DNA from: Bdellovibrio bacteriovorus W
GTDB lineage: Bacteria > Bdellovibrionota > Bdellovibrionia > Bdellovibrionales > Bdellovibrionaceae
Assembly (NCBI GenBank): GCA_000525675.1
Contig: CP002190.1
Coordinates: forward strand, 2,942,993-3,006,992
Direction of reading: 5' to 3'
DNA length: 64,000 bases
A program made the position numbers and the translations under genes. Below, piece by piece: positions 15,860-25,963 of the stretch; the first letter of the stretch is position 1, and every line of letters begins with the position of its first letter. Below the pieces are notes generated by a model. That model searched no databases. It was not told the DNA's origin and saw only the letters and a program-made list of their open reading frames with translations.

Positions 15860-17428
15860 ATGGGCACCGAAATTTCACCTGGCATTCAAGCACGCCTGAA
15901 TGATCTTGAAAAAAGAAACGAAGCCGCAATGGCTGGCGGCGGAGCTGCTAGAATCGCTAAACACAAACAAGGTGGTCGCCTCAGCGCTCGCGAACGTATC
16001 GACGTTCTTCTTGATCCAGGAAGCTTTGTGGAAATGGATCGTTTCGTAAGCCATCGCTGCACAAACTTTGGAATGGATAAAAACGTTGTACCTGGTGATG
16101 GAGTTATCACAGGTTACGGTCGCGTGAATGGTAAACTTGTTTACGTATCTTCTCAAGACTTCACAGTTATTGGTGGCTCTATGTCTCGCACACAGGCCAA
16201 TAAAATCTGTAAAGTGATGGACCTCGCTATTAAAAACGGAGCTCCATTTGTTTCTATTAATGATTCTGGTGGCGCGCGCATTCAAGAAGGCATTGAATCT
16301 CTTGGTGGTTACGCTGACATCTTCACACGCAATACCATGGCCTCTGGTGTGATCCCACAGATCACAGCGATCATGGGCCCATGCGCGGGAGGAGCTGTTT
16401 ACTCACCCTCGATCACGGACTTTGTATTCATGGTTAAAAACACAAGCTACATGTTTGTGACTGGGCCAGATGTTATTAAGACTGTGACTCACGAAGAAGT
16501 AACTAAAGAAGAACTTGGTGGAGCAACAACTCACTCTGCGAAATCAGGTGTAGCGCACTTTGCGGCAGAAGATGATAAGCATTGCTTACTTCTTATTCGC
16601 GAGCTTATGAATTTCTTACCGTCAAATAATTTAGATGATGCTCCAGCTCTTCCGACAAATGATCGCCCTGACAGAGCGACAGAAGCGCTTCTAACTTTGA
16701 TTCCTGAAAATCCAAAAAAACCATATGACATGTTAAGTGTCATCACTGAGTGTGTGGACGAGGGATACTTCCTTGAAGTTCACAAGCACTATGCTCAGAA
16801 TATTATTGTCGGCTACGCTCGCTTCAACGGTCGCCCTGTGGGTATTGTTGCGAATCAACCGAACATTCTTGCAGGTTGCTTAAATATCGAAGCCTCTCGC
16901 AAAGCGGCTCGCTTTATTCGCTTCTGTGACGCGTTTAACATTCCAGTGGTTTCCTTCGTTGACGTCCCTGGCTTCCTGCCTGGAAAAGATCAAGAATGGA
17001 ACGGCATCATCACTCATGGTGCAAAACTCCTTTACGCATATGCTGAAGCAACTGTCCCGAAAATTACAATCATCACACGTAAAGCTTACGGTGGTGCTTA
17101 TATCGTTATGGGATCTAAGCTTCTTAGATCTGACGTAAACCTTGCCTACCCTTCTGCAGAAATTGCAGTGATGGGTGCTGATGGTGCGGTGAACATCGTC
17201 TTCAGAGAAGAGATTGCAAAAGCTTCTGATCCAGTGGCAGAGCGTGCGCGCTTAACTTCTGAATATGAAACGAAGTTTAGCAATCCGTATGTGTCTGCAG
17301 AACTTGGATACACAGATGAAGTTATTGAGCCGTCAATGACTCGTAAGCGCATCATCGACTCTTTAGAAATGTTGAAAAATAAACGTGATATTAATCCGGC
17401 TAAAAAGCACGGAAATATTCCTCTTTAA
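15860..17428 (+). CDS. pccB: acyl-CoA carboxylase, carboxyltransferase subunit (propionyl-CoA type)
   Basis: This 522-residue carboxyltransferase moves CO2 from carboxybiotin to an acyl-CoA. Both crotonase-like halves are present: [12 protein letters not shown] with [12 protein letters not shown] in the N-half, and [20 protein letters not shown] with [14 protein letters not shown] in the C-half. Length and motifs match propionyl-CoA carboxylase beta and related MmdA/AccD5 proteins. Substrate (propionyl-, acetyl- or mixed acyl-CoA) cannot be fixed by reading. It is first in a three-gene operon with biotin carboxylase and a biotin carrier, so the complex is complete. Confidence 0.88.
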   Translation: MGTEISPGIQARLNDLEKRNEAAMAGGGAARIAKHKQGGRLSARERIDVLLDPGSFVEMDRFVSHRCTNFGMDKNVVPGDGVITGYGRVNGKLVYVSSQDFTVIGGSMSRTQANKICKVMDLAIKNGAPFVSINDSGGARIQEGIESLGGYADIFTRNTMASGVIPQITAIMGPCAGGAVYSPSITDFVFMVKNTSYMFVTGPDVIKTVTHEEVTKEELGGATTHSAKSGVAHFAAEDDKHCLLLIRELMNFLPSNNLDDAPALPTNDRPDRATEALLTLIPENPKKPYDMLSVITECVDEGYFLEVHKHYAQNIIVGYARFNGRPVGIVANQPNILAGCLNIEASRKAARFIRFCDAFNIPVVSFVDVPGFLPGKDQEWNGIITHGAKLLYAYAEATVPKITIITRKAYGGAYIVMGSKLLRSDVNLAYPSAEIAVMGADGAVNIVFREEIAKASDPVAERARLTSEYETKFSNPYVSAELGYTDEVIEPSMTRKRIIDSLEMLKNKRDINPAKKHGNIPL

Positions 17429-17446
17429 TCGAAGGACTTTCAAACA

Positions 17447-18949
17447 ATGGCATTGTTTAAAAAAATTCTTATCGCAAACAGAGGTGAAATTGCTATCCGT
17501 ATTACTCGCGCTTGCCGCGAGTTAGGGATCGCTTCCGTTGCCGTGTTTTCAGATGCAGACCGCGACAGTCTTCATGTATTCTTGGCGGACGAGGCTTACC
17601 ATATTGGCCCCTCTCCTTCCCAAGAAAGTTACTTAAACTATAAAAAAATCATCGAAGTCGCTAAGCAAGCTGGCGTGGACGCTGTTCACCCAGGTTACGG
17701 ATTCTTGTCAGAGAACACGCACTTCGCAAAAGCCTTAGAAGATGCTGGTATTACTTTCATTGGCCCTTCTGCTAAAAACATCATCGATATGGGTGATAAG
17801 CTTTCGGCAAAAGCACTGATGAAAAAAGCTGGAGTTCCAACTGTTCCGGGTAGTGATGGCGGAGTTGAAAATTTAGACGATGCACGCAAAATTGCTGAGA
17901 AAATCGGACTACCTGTGATCATCAAGGCTTCAGCTGGTGGCGGCGGAAAAGGAATGCGCGTTGTTCGTCAAATGGATGAGCTAGAAAGCGCCTTCCGTGC
18001 TTGTCGCTCTGAAGGTCAGAACTATTTCGCAGATCCAACTGTTTATATCGAAAAGTTCATCAACGATCCGAAGCATATTGAGATTCAAGTCTTTGGTGAT
18101 AAACACGGAAACCACGTTCATCTCTTTGAACGCGAGTGCTCGGTACAACGTCGTCACCAAAAAATCATCGAAGAATCCCCGTCTCCTTCAGTGCCACAAG
18201 AAGTACGCCTAAAAATGGGTGAGGCTTCTGTGAAGGCTGCTCAACAGATTAATTATATCGGTGCAGGTACTATCGAATTTATCTTCGACAACGCAACGAA
18301 AGAGTTTTTCTTCATGGAGATGAATACACGTCTTCAAGTTGAGCACCCTATTACTGAAATTGTGACTGGATTTGACTTAGTTAAAGAGCAAATTTACGTA
18401 GCCGCTGGAAAACCTTTGAGCTTTAAACAAGCTGATATCAAACAAAAAGGTCATGCCATCGAAACTCGTATTTGTGCAGAAGACCCAATCACTTACAAAC
18501 CTCACCCAGGAACCATTCGCGCCTGCAGACACCCACAGGGGCCGTTTATGCGCGTTGATAGTTATGCTTATCCTGGTTACGAAGTGCCTATTTACTACGA
18601 TCCAATGATCGCAAAAGTTATCACTTGGGGTGAAACTCGCGAAGAAGCTATTGATCGTATGCAAAGAGCATTAAGTGAGTTTGTACTTACGGGAATTAAG
18701 ACAAATATCGTGCTTCATAAAACAATTTTAGATCACGCGAAATTCAGAGATGGATCTTACACAACTCAGTTTATCGAACAAAACTTCGAGGTGATTGAGC
18801 CACAGCTTTTCAAAGAAGTTGAAGACCCTGTATTTTTAATTGCTGCTGCTATCACGGCTTACAATGATCGTAAATCTAAAGACGTGCGCCAATTAAACAT
18901 TACTTCGAATTGGAAGAATGTTGGTCGCAAACTTCAGTTAAGGACTTAA
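17447..18949 (+). CDS. accC: biotin carboxylase subunit of acyl-CoA carboxylase
   Basis: This ATP-grasp enzyme of 500 residues carboxylates biotin with bicarbonate and ATP. Visible motifs are IANRGEIAIRI at the N-terminus, the glycine-rich ATP loop KASAGGGGKGMR (about residues 165-176), FMEMNTRLQVEHPITE and the biotin carboxylase C-terminal region (ETRICAEDP). It ends without a fused biotin carrier; the carrier is the next gene, beginning two bases after the stop. It lies 18 bases downstream of the carboxyltransferase gene. The cluster may also be annotated pccA. Confidence 0.93.
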   Translation: MALFKKILIANRGEIAIRITRACRELGIASVAVFSDADRDSLHVFLADEAYHIGPSPSQESYLNYKKIIEVAKQAGVDAVHPGYGFLSENTHFAKALEDAGITFIGPSAKNIIDMGDKLSAKALMKKAGVPTVPGSDGGVENLDDARKIAEKIGLPVIIKASAGGGGKGMRVVRQMDELESAFRACRSEGQNYFADPTVYIEKFINDPKHIEIQVFGDKHGNHVHLFERECSVQRRHQKIIEESPSPSVPQEVRLKMGEASVKAAQQINYIGAGTIEFIFDNATKEFFFMEMNTRLQVEHPITEIVTGFDLVKEQIYVAAGKPLSFKQADIKQKGHAIETRICAEDPITYKPHPGTIRACRHPQGPFMRVDSYAYPGYEVPIYYDPMIAKVITWGETREEAIDRMQRALSEFVLTGIKTNIVLHKTILDHAKFRDGSYTTQFIEQNFEVIEPQLFKEVEDPVFLIAAAITAYNDRKSKDVRQLNITSNWKNVGRKLQLRT

Positions 18950-18950
18950 T

Positions 18951-19481
18951 ATGTATTTTGAAGCAGAACTCAAAGGCAAAAAATTTAAAGTCGACGTCAC
19001 CGAACATCGTAGTTCTTGGAAAGTCTCTCTTCAAGAAGAGGGCAAAGAGTGGATTCACTACGACATTTCTAAGAATGATTACAAGCAAGCTGAGCAATAC
19101 ATCAGCTTTCTCTTTCAGGGAAAATCTTACCTGATAGACGTGATCGGACAAGACACAGAGTACACTGTATTCACGCGTAACTCTTTCCGCGCTATTAAAG
19201 TATTCAATGATGAAATGCTTCTGCATGAATCTTTGAAAAAAGGTGGCGGATTCGGTGGAGATCAAGAATTGAAGTCAGGCATGCCTGGTAAGATCATTGA
19301 AATCTTCGCCAAAGAGGGCGACATCGTCAAAGCTAATAAGCCACTACTTATTATGGAAGCTATGAAAATGGAAAATGAAATGCGTGCTTCTCGCGATGTG
19401 AAGATCAAAGAGATCAAGGTTAAGCAAGGTGACTCAGTAGAGTCTGGTGCTGTCCTGATTAAATTTGAAGATCCGACATAA
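18951..19481 (+). CDS. biotin carboxyl carrier protein of acyl-CoA carboxylase
   Basis: This 176-residue protein carries the biotin that shuttles CO2 between the carboxylase and transferase. The C-terminal biotinyl domain has MEAMKMENEM (about residues 130-139), whose Lys is the biotinylation site. The N-terminal ~95 residues resemble the linker domain that precedes the biotinyl domain in propionyl- or methylcrotonyl-CoA carboxylase alpha chains. Alpha is therefore split here into two genes. It starts one base after the accC stop. Confidence 0.9.
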   Translation: MYFEAELKGKKFKVDVTEHRSSWKVSLQEEGKEWIHYDISKNDYKQAEQYISFLFQGKSYLIDVIGQDTEYTVFTRNSFRAIKVFNDEMLLHESLKKGGGFGGDQELKSGMPGKIIEIFAKEGDIVKANKPLLIMEAMKMENEMRASRDVKIKEIKVKQGDSVESGAVLIKFEDPT

Positions 19482-19484
19482 ATA

Positions 19485-19512
19485 AAAAGGGAGCTTCGGC
19501 TCCCTTTTTTTT
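19485..19512. terminator. bidirectional intrinsic terminator after the carboxylase operon
   Basis: A perfect 9-bp stem (AAAGGGAGC, 19486-19494; GCTCCCTTT, 19499-19507) with a TTCG tetraloop and a T run. The A run on the left gives T residues for the minus-strand gene ending at 19515, so it may serve both. Confidence 0.9.
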
Positions 19513-19514
19513 AT

Positions 19515-20210
19515 CTAGAATGTTGCAAGACTTGGGCAACGTGTTTGTAAAAACTTTTTTAGCGACGGATCGTCGAATTTAAAAATAATATCACCACTGC
19601 TTGTATATTTAAAAACTTCGCGATTTGTCACTTTACATGTCTTGCCATTTTTATCCGTAAATACAGAACTTCCCGAAGCTGAACTTGTCGGCGCACGGCC
19701 CATAGCAAACCCACCATCTAAAAGTAATCCTTGGAAGTTATATATTTCAACCCCTCCACGATTTTTTGGCTCAACGTAATCCGCCACTACGACTCGGGCC
19801 CGTTCAATACTCTTTAGATGAGCTTTTTTTACTTCAAATATGAAACGATCTCCAGTCACACTGGTTACAATCAACTCGTCTTTTTCGCGGTCCCATCTAT
19901 GAGTAAAGCCTTTTTCATAGTTGAGTCTTGGGAAAGTATAGAATTCGCGTGCTGCCGTTGTGCGTGACTCATCTCCCTCTCCGTACGAATTGAATACCAT
20001 GAACAGTCCATCTGACGTCAGCATGTAGTCGCGGTAAATCAAATCAACATAGGCATCTCGTGGAGAAATAGAAAAGAAACACGAATTCGAACTCGCTGAC
20101 CACAATTGCTGGATCTGAGTTCCGTCAACTCTTTCCACAAAGTATGGACAATCAATTTCAGCTGCATTGGAAATATTTAAGAACGCTAAAAGATTCAATA
20201 GTAAGTTCAT
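19515..20210 (-). CDS. hypothetical exported protein
   Basis: I do not recognise this protein of about 231 residues. It begins with a short signal peptide (MNLLLNLLAFLNISNA, then AEIDCPYFVE) and is otherwise soluble, with many aromatic and beta-type segments. I start at 20210 because it gives a compact signal peptide; an in-frame start at 20225 adds five residues (MGGHF). It is convergent with the carboxylase operon and lies 88 bases downstream of the tatC stop on the same strand. Periplasmic location is inferred. Confidence 0.65.
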   Translation of the reverse strand: MNLLLNLLAFLNISNAAEIDCPYFVERVDGTQIQQLWSASSNSCFFSISPRDAYVDLIYRDYMLTSDGLFMVFNSYGEGDESRTTAAREFYTFPRLNYEKGFTHRWDREKDELIVTSVTGDRFIFEVKKAHLKSIERARVVVADYVEPKNRGGVEIYNFQGLLLDGGFAMGRAPTSSASGSSVFTDKNGKTCKVTNREVFKYTSSGDIIFKFDDPSLKKFLQTRCPSLATF

Positions 20211-20297
20211 AAAGTGGCCCCCCATTTAATAGCTCACCTTATTGAACCAGCCTTGTCTATATTGGCTTTTAGCAATTAGATCTTATCTAGACGTAAG

Positions 20298-21059
20298 TTA
20301 TTCTCTTTCGTTGACGGTCATTGCGGCTTCTCTCTTCTTTTCGAAGAAGCCCACAACAAAAACCCCCGCCTCAAACAATAAAAGCATAGGGCCCAACATC
20401 ATCACCATACTCAAAAGATCTGGTGGTGTGATAATAGCCGCAATCACGGCAATAGTCATAATAGCGTAACGACGGTTATCTTTAAGAAACTGCTGACTCA
20501 CAATGCCCATCATCCCAAGAATAATGATGATCAATGGCATTTCGAACGCTAAACCAAACATAAAACACATTTGCGTGAAGAAACCCATATACTGATCAAT
20601 GGAGATCATTGGCTTATCAACATCCCCACCAAAGGTCATAAGAAAACCGAAAGCCATCGGCATTGCAATGAAATATGCAAAACAAGAACCTAAAATAAAC
20701 AATCCCGTGCCAGAAAAAATAAAAGCTGCTGAATACTTTTTCTCTTTATTATAAAGGCCTGGAGCTATAAAGAGCCATACTTGATAAAGCCAAAGAGGAC
20801 AGGAAACTAAGACCCCTGCCAGCAAAGAAAGTTTTAAGTGCGCAATAAATTTATCCAGCGGCCCTGTATAAATTAAGCCGCCTTCTGGTAGGTAGGGTAG
20901 AATCGGCGCACGGACAAAATCAAAAATCTTTTCACTGAAGGCGTAACAAGCAATTGTTGCCATCAAAAGAATCAGTACGCAATTAATCAAACGCGTGCGC
21001 AACTCTGCTAAGTGATCGTATAAAGATTGCGACTTTGCGTCGAGGTCTTCTGATCTCAT
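20298..21059 (-). CDS. tatC: Sec-independent protein translocase TatC
   Basis: TatC is the twin-arginine signal receptor in the inner membrane. The 253-residue protein has six hydrophobic segments and the family features LYDHLAELRTRLI at the N-terminus, GPLDKFIAHLKLSLLAG and FGLAFEMPLIIIILG. Its start overlaps the stop of the upstream tatB-like gene by four bases. A C-terminal charged tail follows the last membrane segment. Confidence 0.95.
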   Translation of the reverse strand: MRSEDLDAKSQSLYDHLAELRTRLINCVLILLMATIACYAFSEKIFDFVRAPILPYLPEGGLIYTGPLDKFIAHLKLSLLAGVLVSCPLWLYQVWLFIAPGLYNKEKKYSAAFIFSGTGLFILGSCFAYFIAMPMAFGFLMTFGGDVDKPMISIDQYMGFFTQMCFMFGLAFEMPLIIIILGMMGIVSQQFLKDNRRYAIMTIAVIAAIITPPDLLSMVMMLGPMLLLFEAGVFVVGFFEKKREAAMTVNERE

Positions 21060-21373
21060 GATTTTTGTTTCTCATCTGCTGCGGAATTATCAGAACTTTC
21101 TTGAATGCCCAGATCTAATTGTTGAGGCTCGTTCTCCTCTGGCACTATGGGCTTAGCTTCTTGATGGGTATGTTTAGTGCGAGGCTTTGAGTTTAAATCA
21201 AAATCAACTCGAGCTTGTTGCTTAAGTTCATCACCAAGTACGTTCGTAGATCTTTTTAATTCGTTAATAAAACGACCTAAGGTTCTTGCTAACTGTGGAA
21301 GTTCCTTGGGCCCAATCACAATGAGCGCAAGAACTCCTAAGAAAATAATTTCAGACATTCCAAGGCCAAACAT
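21056..21373 (-). CDS. tatB: Sec-independent protein translocase subunit TatB/TatA
   Basis: This 105-residue single-pass membrane protein begins MFGLGMSEIIFLGVLALIVIGP, the TatA/B transmembrane plus hinge. An amphipathic helix (LPQLARTLGRFINELKRST) and a polar C-terminal tail follow. A Glu at position 8 and the KELPQLAR form favour TatB, but some bacteria use one TatA-like protein for both roles. It overlaps tatC. No second tatA is in this window. Confidence 0.85.
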   Translation of the reverse strand: MFGLGMSEIIFLGVLALIVIGPKELPQLARTLGRFINELKRSTNVLGDELKQQARVDFDLNSKPRTKHTHQEAKPIVPEENEPQQLDLGIQESSDNSAADEKQKS

Positions 21374-21391
21374 GGCGCCAGAATATTAGAA

Positions 21392-22027
21392 TCACCCTTG
21401 CTTGCCAAGCTTTACTTGATCCTCAGGAAGCAATGTAACCCCCATCTCAACAAGTTTTTCTCGTGCTAGCTTTGAGCCGGTTTTCATATATTTCTCATAG
21501 AGCCTCAGAATGCTCTCGTCAGATTTAATAAATGAGTTTTGGCTGACATAACTCAACACATCGACAAACTCCAAGAATTGTCTTGAGAAGCTCTCATATA
21601 CCCTAGCCATCATAGCCTCTTTGGTGTATTGCGCTAAGCTCGCGTAGGCGGCCCCACCAATATCTGCGTAATAATCTATATCCACAATTTTGCGTGAAAG
21701 CGAGTCGCCGAAAAATCCACTGATATAGAGCGCCTTATCACCCAGTCGGCGCAACATACTGTATCTTTCTAATGTCGCGGTATTTTGTGCTAATAGGAAG
21801 GCTTCGGCTAAAGTGTCGGGCTCTTTTTGCCCAGATTCCATCACGTAGGCACTGTCGTGTAAGCGACGGGCATCTAGGTACTCTTCTAGCAGCGACACCA
21901 AGTAGCTCTCTGCCATTGGCAACGTCTGCACCCGACATTGATTCATGCCTTGGCGAACCATGTCTTGGAAGTACTCTCGGGGACTTAATAAAAGATCTAA
22001 ACGTTTCGACGAATTCTCAGCACCCAT
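21392..22027 (-). CDS. hypothetical protein, all-helical
   Basis: I do not recognise this 211-residue cytoplasmic-looking protein. It has no signal peptide or membrane segment, and heptad-like hydrophobic spacing suggests an all-alpha fold. Motifs of note are EYLDARRLHDSAYVMESGQ and the Asp/Tyr-rich DIDYYADIGGAAYASLAQYTK, where a metal or ligand site is possible but unproven. It lies 18 bases upstream of tatB on the same strand and may be co-transcribed with tatBC. Codon use and composition look like its neighbours. Confidence 0.7.
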   Translation of the reverse strand: MGAENSSKRLDLLLSPREYFQDMVRQGMNQCRVQTLPMAESYLVSLLEEYLDARRLHDSAYVMESGQKEPDTLAEAFLLAQNTATLERYSMLRRLGDKALYISGFFGDSLSRKIVDIDYYADIGGAAYASLAQYTKEAMMARVYESFSRQFLEFVDVLSYVSQNSFIKSDESILRLYEKYMKTGSKLAREKLVEMGVTLLPEDQVKLGKQG

Positions 22028-22103
22028 AACACTATTTTAACAATGTTCAGATCGCTTCCGGTTAAAAAATTTTGAGAACTCGTCCTTTGTCTTAGAATGA
22101 GAC

Positions 22104-24704
22104 CTATTTAATATCCTGAGGCCCCACGATACTTAAAACACTCGGTCGAGCAAAAATCTTCTGCGCCAGTTTTAAAATATCTTCAGGGGTTACGGCAAAG
22201 TATAAGGGCGCTACGTCTAGACTCTTTCTATAGTCCAATCCATAGATGTCATCAAAGAGCATCGCATTGCCGACGGCCGACTTTCTCTGCAGATCAATAT
22301 CGTGTCGACCAATAAGATAGCGCTGCGCTCGCAACAATTCTTCAGGCGAAATTTTTTGACTTGCGAGCTTAGAAAACTCAGCCTTCATCATCTCAATCGC
22401 CTTCGGTGTCTTTTCTGGTGAACAGCCGATATATCCCCCGAAATATCCACATTCTAAGCCTTCCATGTGCATCGGAGAAACAGAGTAAGCCAGAGAATTT
22501 TTGTCCCTCAATTCAACAAAGAGCCTTCCACCTTGTCCACTTAGAATGCTCTGAATGATTTCAAGCGTATATCTTTCTGGGTCCGTCAATGTCAGACCTT
22601 GGTAACCTAAAATCAAATGCGTTTGCTCTTTGTTTAGATGAACAAATGACTTTTGATCCTTCGTGATTTGAGGAGCCTTGAAGTTTTGTGCAAGCTTTTC
22701 CCCTCGTGGCAAATGAGATGTTAGATCCTCAAGATACTGAACCCATTCCTTTGTGTTCACATCTCCAACCACGCTAAAAGTTAAGTTTTTAGCATGCGCA
22801 ATTTTTTTATAATAACTTTGAAGATCTGAAACATTGATTTTCTCTACAGTCTCTTCGTTACCTAAAAGATCTCTAGAGTAAGGATGATCTTTAAAAATCA
22901 TCGACATAAATTTCATTACACAGATTTGAGCAGGATTATCGTTTCTTGCCTTGATCTGATTTTTCATAATCACCTTTTCACGATCTAGAACTTTTTCAGG
23001 AAAAGTTGGATTCAAAAAAGCATCCGTATAAATTTCTTGCATCTTTGCAGTGAAAGGCGAAAGAAAATCCATTCCTAAACCGGCTGAGTTTCGGCCCCCA
23101 AATGCACCAATTCCTGCTGCCATTTCTTCAACACGTAGATTAATTTCTTCCTCTGAGAACTTCTTCGTTCCCGACAACCAGTTGCGCGAAAACATCTCGG
23201 TAACCCCAGGTTGAGAGTCCGACTCAATACGGACGCCCCCCATAAACGCTGCTTTCATCGCAACGTAAGGAGTTTCCTTCTGTTCGCGAATTAACAACGT
23301 CGCACCCGTTTTTAATAGTATTTTTTGCGGCGGTGGAGTTTTGCCCGAAGCAGAAGCTTTTACATTAAACTTTTGCGGCTTAAATTTTATGAGGGACTTT
23401 TTAACTTTAGACTTCTTCAAAGAAGCGTTAAGTTCTTTTGCAAAGACCTTTAACTCTTTTTGAGCTTCTACACTTTCCATATCACTCATCATCGTCACCG
23501 AGAAAGTGTCGGGCTTAAAATACTTTTTTGCGACTTTTTGTAAATCTGCAGGCGTCAGCGAATAAACCATCTTCATGTACTTCTGATAATAGTTAGGATC
23601 GTCGTAGTAAAACTGATTACTTCCCGCCTTGCGAGCGATGTTGTCCACGGTCTCTAAAGAATAGACCTCATGGCTTGCAAAGTTCGTAATCGCTCTTTGC
23701 AGTTCCTCATTAGAAACTGGCTCCTCAATCATACGGGCGATTTCTGGAATCATTCCATGCAGGGACTCTTTCAGATTTTCTTTTTCTACATTGACCGAAA
23801 CTGCCAGCAAACCGTCGTCTTGCATAGAGTAGGCAAAAGCACCCACGGAATTTGTAAGAGGCTGATCGATTCTAAGTTTCTTTACCAGCCTTGAGCTATC
23901 GCCTTGCCCTAGGATAGAACACATCACCTCTAGTGCAGGAATATCTTTATGTTGAACGTCTGGAATTCTCCAATTCACATAGGCCACAGTCTGCTTAAAT
24001 TCTGTTTTTTCATATTTAATACGAATGTTTTTTTGCGCGGGCTCTTTCTTACGTCTTACTTTTTTTAGTTTATACGGTTTAAAGTCCCCAAAGTACGACT
24101 GCACTTTTTTGCGCATCTCTTTACTTTCAAAATCACCAGCGATCACTAAGAACATATTTGAAGGAACATAGCGTGATTGATAGTATTCTGTGATCTTTTT
24201 AACCGACACTTTACGAATAATTTTTTCATAGCCAATGACAGGAATTCCATAAGGGCTTTTCTTGAAAACATTTGAAAACAAAAGCTGACTTGCTCTGCGC
24301 CCAGGGCTGTCTTGCCCGCGCTTAATTTCTTCGATAACAACTTCTCTTTCGTTATCCACTTCTTGCGCATCAAAAGTTGGAAATCCCATCATCTCGCAGA
24401 TGACATCAAGAGCCGTATCGCCGAACTGTTTTGAAATTGTGACATAAAAAACCGTCTGATCAAAAGAAGTATAGGCGTTGAGCTCCCCACCAGCTCCTTC
24501 TACCGCGGCAGCAATTTCTCCTACTTGATACTTTCTCGTGCCCTTAAAGACCAGATGCTCAATAAAATGAGATATTCCCTCTTGATTCTTTTCTTCATCC
24601 GCAGAGCCCGTTTTCACCCACATTTGCACAGAAACGACAGGAGATTTGTGACTTTCCAATAAAAGGACCTTAAGACCGTTTTTTAGTTGAAATATTTTTG
24701 ACAT
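22104..24704 (-). CDS. double-length M16 family zinc peptidase
   Basis: This 866-residue protein holds two M16 (pitrilysin/MPP-like) halves. The N-half has the inverted zinc motif HFIEH (residues 46-50) and the downstream NEREVVIEEI glutamate (around residue 125). The C-half (from about residue 455) lacks the HxxEH motif and looks structural. No signal peptide is visible, so it may be cytoplasmic or exported by another route. M16 enzymes degrade peptides in a closed chamber. It starts 16 bases from the divergent hemW; an AGGAG lies about 12 bases before the ATG. Confidence 0.88.
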   Translation of the reverse strand: MSKIFQLKNGLKVLLLESHKSPVVSVQMWVKTGSADEEKNQEGISHFIEHLVFKGTRKYQVGEIAAAVEGAGGELNAYTSFDQTVFYVTISKQFGDTALDVICEMMGFPTFDAQEVDNEREVVIEEIKRGQDSPGRRASQLLFSNVFKKSPYGIPVIGYEKIIRKVSVKKITEYYQSRYVPSNMFLVIAGDFESKEMRKKVQSYFGDFKPYKLKKVRRKKEPAQKNIRIKYEKTEFKQTVAYVNWRIPDVQHKDIPALEVMCSILGQGDSSRLVKKLRIDQPLTNSVGAFAYSMQDDGLLAVSVNVEKENLKESLHGMIPEIARMIEEPVSNEELQRAITNFASHEVYSLETVDNIARKAGSNQFYYDDPNYYQKYMKMVYSLTPADLQKVAKKYFKPDTFSVTMMSDMESVEAQKELKVFAKELNASLKKSKVKKSLIKFKPQKFNVKASASGKTPPPQKILLKTGATLLIREQKETPYVAMKAAFMGGVRIESDSQPGVTEMFSRNWLSGTKKFSEEEINLRVEEMAAGIGAFGGRNSAGLGMDFLSPFTAKMQEIYTDAFLNPTFPEKVLDREKVIMKNQIKARNDNPAQICVMKFMSMIFKDHPYSRDLLGNEETVEKINVSDLQSYYKKIAHAKNLTFSVVGDVNTKEWVQYLEDLTSHLPRGEKLAQNFKAPQITKDQKSFVHLNKEQTHLILGYQGLTLTDPERYTLEIIQSILSGQGGRLFVELRDKNSLAYSVSPMHMEGLECGYFGGYIGCSPEKTPKAIEMMKAEFSKLASQKISPEELLRAQRYLIGRHDIDLQRKSAVGNAMLFDDIYGLDYRKSLDVAPLYFAVTPEDILKLAQKIFARPSVLSIVGPQDIK

Positions 24705-24720
24705 AATCTACATAACTCCT

Positions 24721-25887
24721 ATGGCACTTGGCATTTATATCCATATTCCCTATTGTATCCAGCGCTGCTCTTATTGCGATTTTGCGACCTATGAACAGTC
24801 CAAAATTATGAAGCCCGAGCAGTACGTGAATTTGCTTTTTAAAGAGATTCACAGCCGACATCAATTCTTCAAGCCGCAAGCTTTGGATACGATCTACTTC
24901 GGAGGTGGCACACCGAGCCTGCTCCCTGCTGATTTAATTGTATCTATTATCAAAGAACTGGGTAGGTATGGATTTACAACTAGACCCGACACTGAGATCA
25001 CTATCGAAATCAATCCTGCCACGGTAGATCCTAAGAAACTCGATATTTATCAAGCCGCTGGCATTAATAGGTTTTCTGTCGGTGCGCAGACCTTTGATGA
25101 CAAGCTTTTAAAAATGGTGCGTCGTGAACACAGCGCTCAGCAAACACTTGAAACTCTAGAGCTTCTTCGCTCGCGCAATCTCAATTTTAGTTTTGATATT
25201 CTTTTTGCTCTTCCAGGACAGACTCTTGAGGGTCTTAAGAAAGACGTCGCTATTGCGATTGAACAAGGTGCTAAACATATTAGTCCTTATTGTTTGACTG
25301 TGCCCGATGGTCACCCTCTCTCTAAGGGGCGCGCTGTGGACGATGAACAAGTAGAAATGTTTGAAGTGATTGCTTCTGAATTGACAAACAAAGGCTTTCA
25401 CCAATATGAAATTTCAAACTTTTCTCTTCCCGGTTACGAGTCTCGCCATAATTTGCTCTATTGGACAGACCGACCTTATTGGGGAATTGGCCTGAGTGCT
25501 CATTCCTATTCTCCTGAATATAATTGGGGCGCTCGCTTTTGGAATATCAATTCGATTAACGAGTATGAAAAACAAGTTCTGGCACACGACGGACAGGTTC
25601 TTTCTTTAGAAAAACTCCCATCTGACCAAGTGGAGTTCTTAGAAAAACATCAAACCCTTACAGACTTTTGTCATACATCTTTGCGCCTTATGAAAGGGCT
25701 TTCCGTCCCCGACTTAAGACTGAAATTTGACAATGAAATTGTGGAAAAAATCGAAGCCCTTGCACGACCTCTAGAAGAAAAAGGTCTCCTAGAAAAAACT
25801 AACGAGCATTGGCGCCTTACCGCGCAGGGCATTGTTTTAAGTAACAAGGTTTTCGAAGTCTTTACGTTCTTAGAAGAGGACCTTTAG
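24721..25887 (+). CDS. hemW: radical-SAM heme chaperone HemW (coproporphyrinogen oxidase-like)
   Basis: This 388-residue member of the HemN/HemW family has the iron-sulfur motif in IHIPYCIQRCSYCDF (CxxxCxxC) at about residues 6-20, GGGTPSLL, and SVGAQTFDDKLLKMVRREHS. It starts immediately before the cluster motif and lacks the N-terminal extension of true HemN, so HemW (heme delivery) is preferred over coproporphyrinogen III oxidase. The gene has no clear Shine-Dalgarno and is 16 bases from the divergent protease gene. Its stop codon lies inside the terminator hairpin. Confidence 0.88.
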   Translation: MALGIYIHIPYCIQRCSYCDFATYEQSKIMKPEQYVNLLFKEIHSRHQFFKPQALDTIYFGGGTPSLLPADLIVSIIKELGRYGFTTRPDTEITIEINPATVDPKKLDIYQAAGINRFSVGAQTFDDKLLKMVRREHSAQQTLETLELLRSRNLNFSFDILFALPGQTLEGLKKDVAIAIEQGAKHISPYCLTVPDGHPLSKGRAVDDEQVEMFEVIASELTNKGFHQYEISNFSLPGYESRHNLLYWTDRPYWGIGLSAHSYSPEYNWGARFWNINSINEYEKQVLAHDGQVLSLEKLPSDQVEFLEKHQTLTDFCHTSLRLMKGLSVPDLRLKFDNEIVEKIEALARPLEEKGLLEKTNEHWRLTAQGIVLSNKVFEVFTFLEEDL

Positions 25888-25897
25888 GTCCTTTTTT
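25877..25897 (+). terminator. compact terminator overlapping the hemW stop codon
   Basis: AGGACC (25877-25882), loop TTTA, GGTCCT (25887-25892), then continuing T residues to 25897. The TAG stop (25885-25887) spans the loop and first stem base. It would end hemW transcription before grpE. Confidence 0.65.
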
Positions 25898-25963
25898 AAG
25901 AGGGCTCTCACATTGACTTTAACTAATGAATACACAATCTTAAGTATTGTGAAAGGAAAAGTC

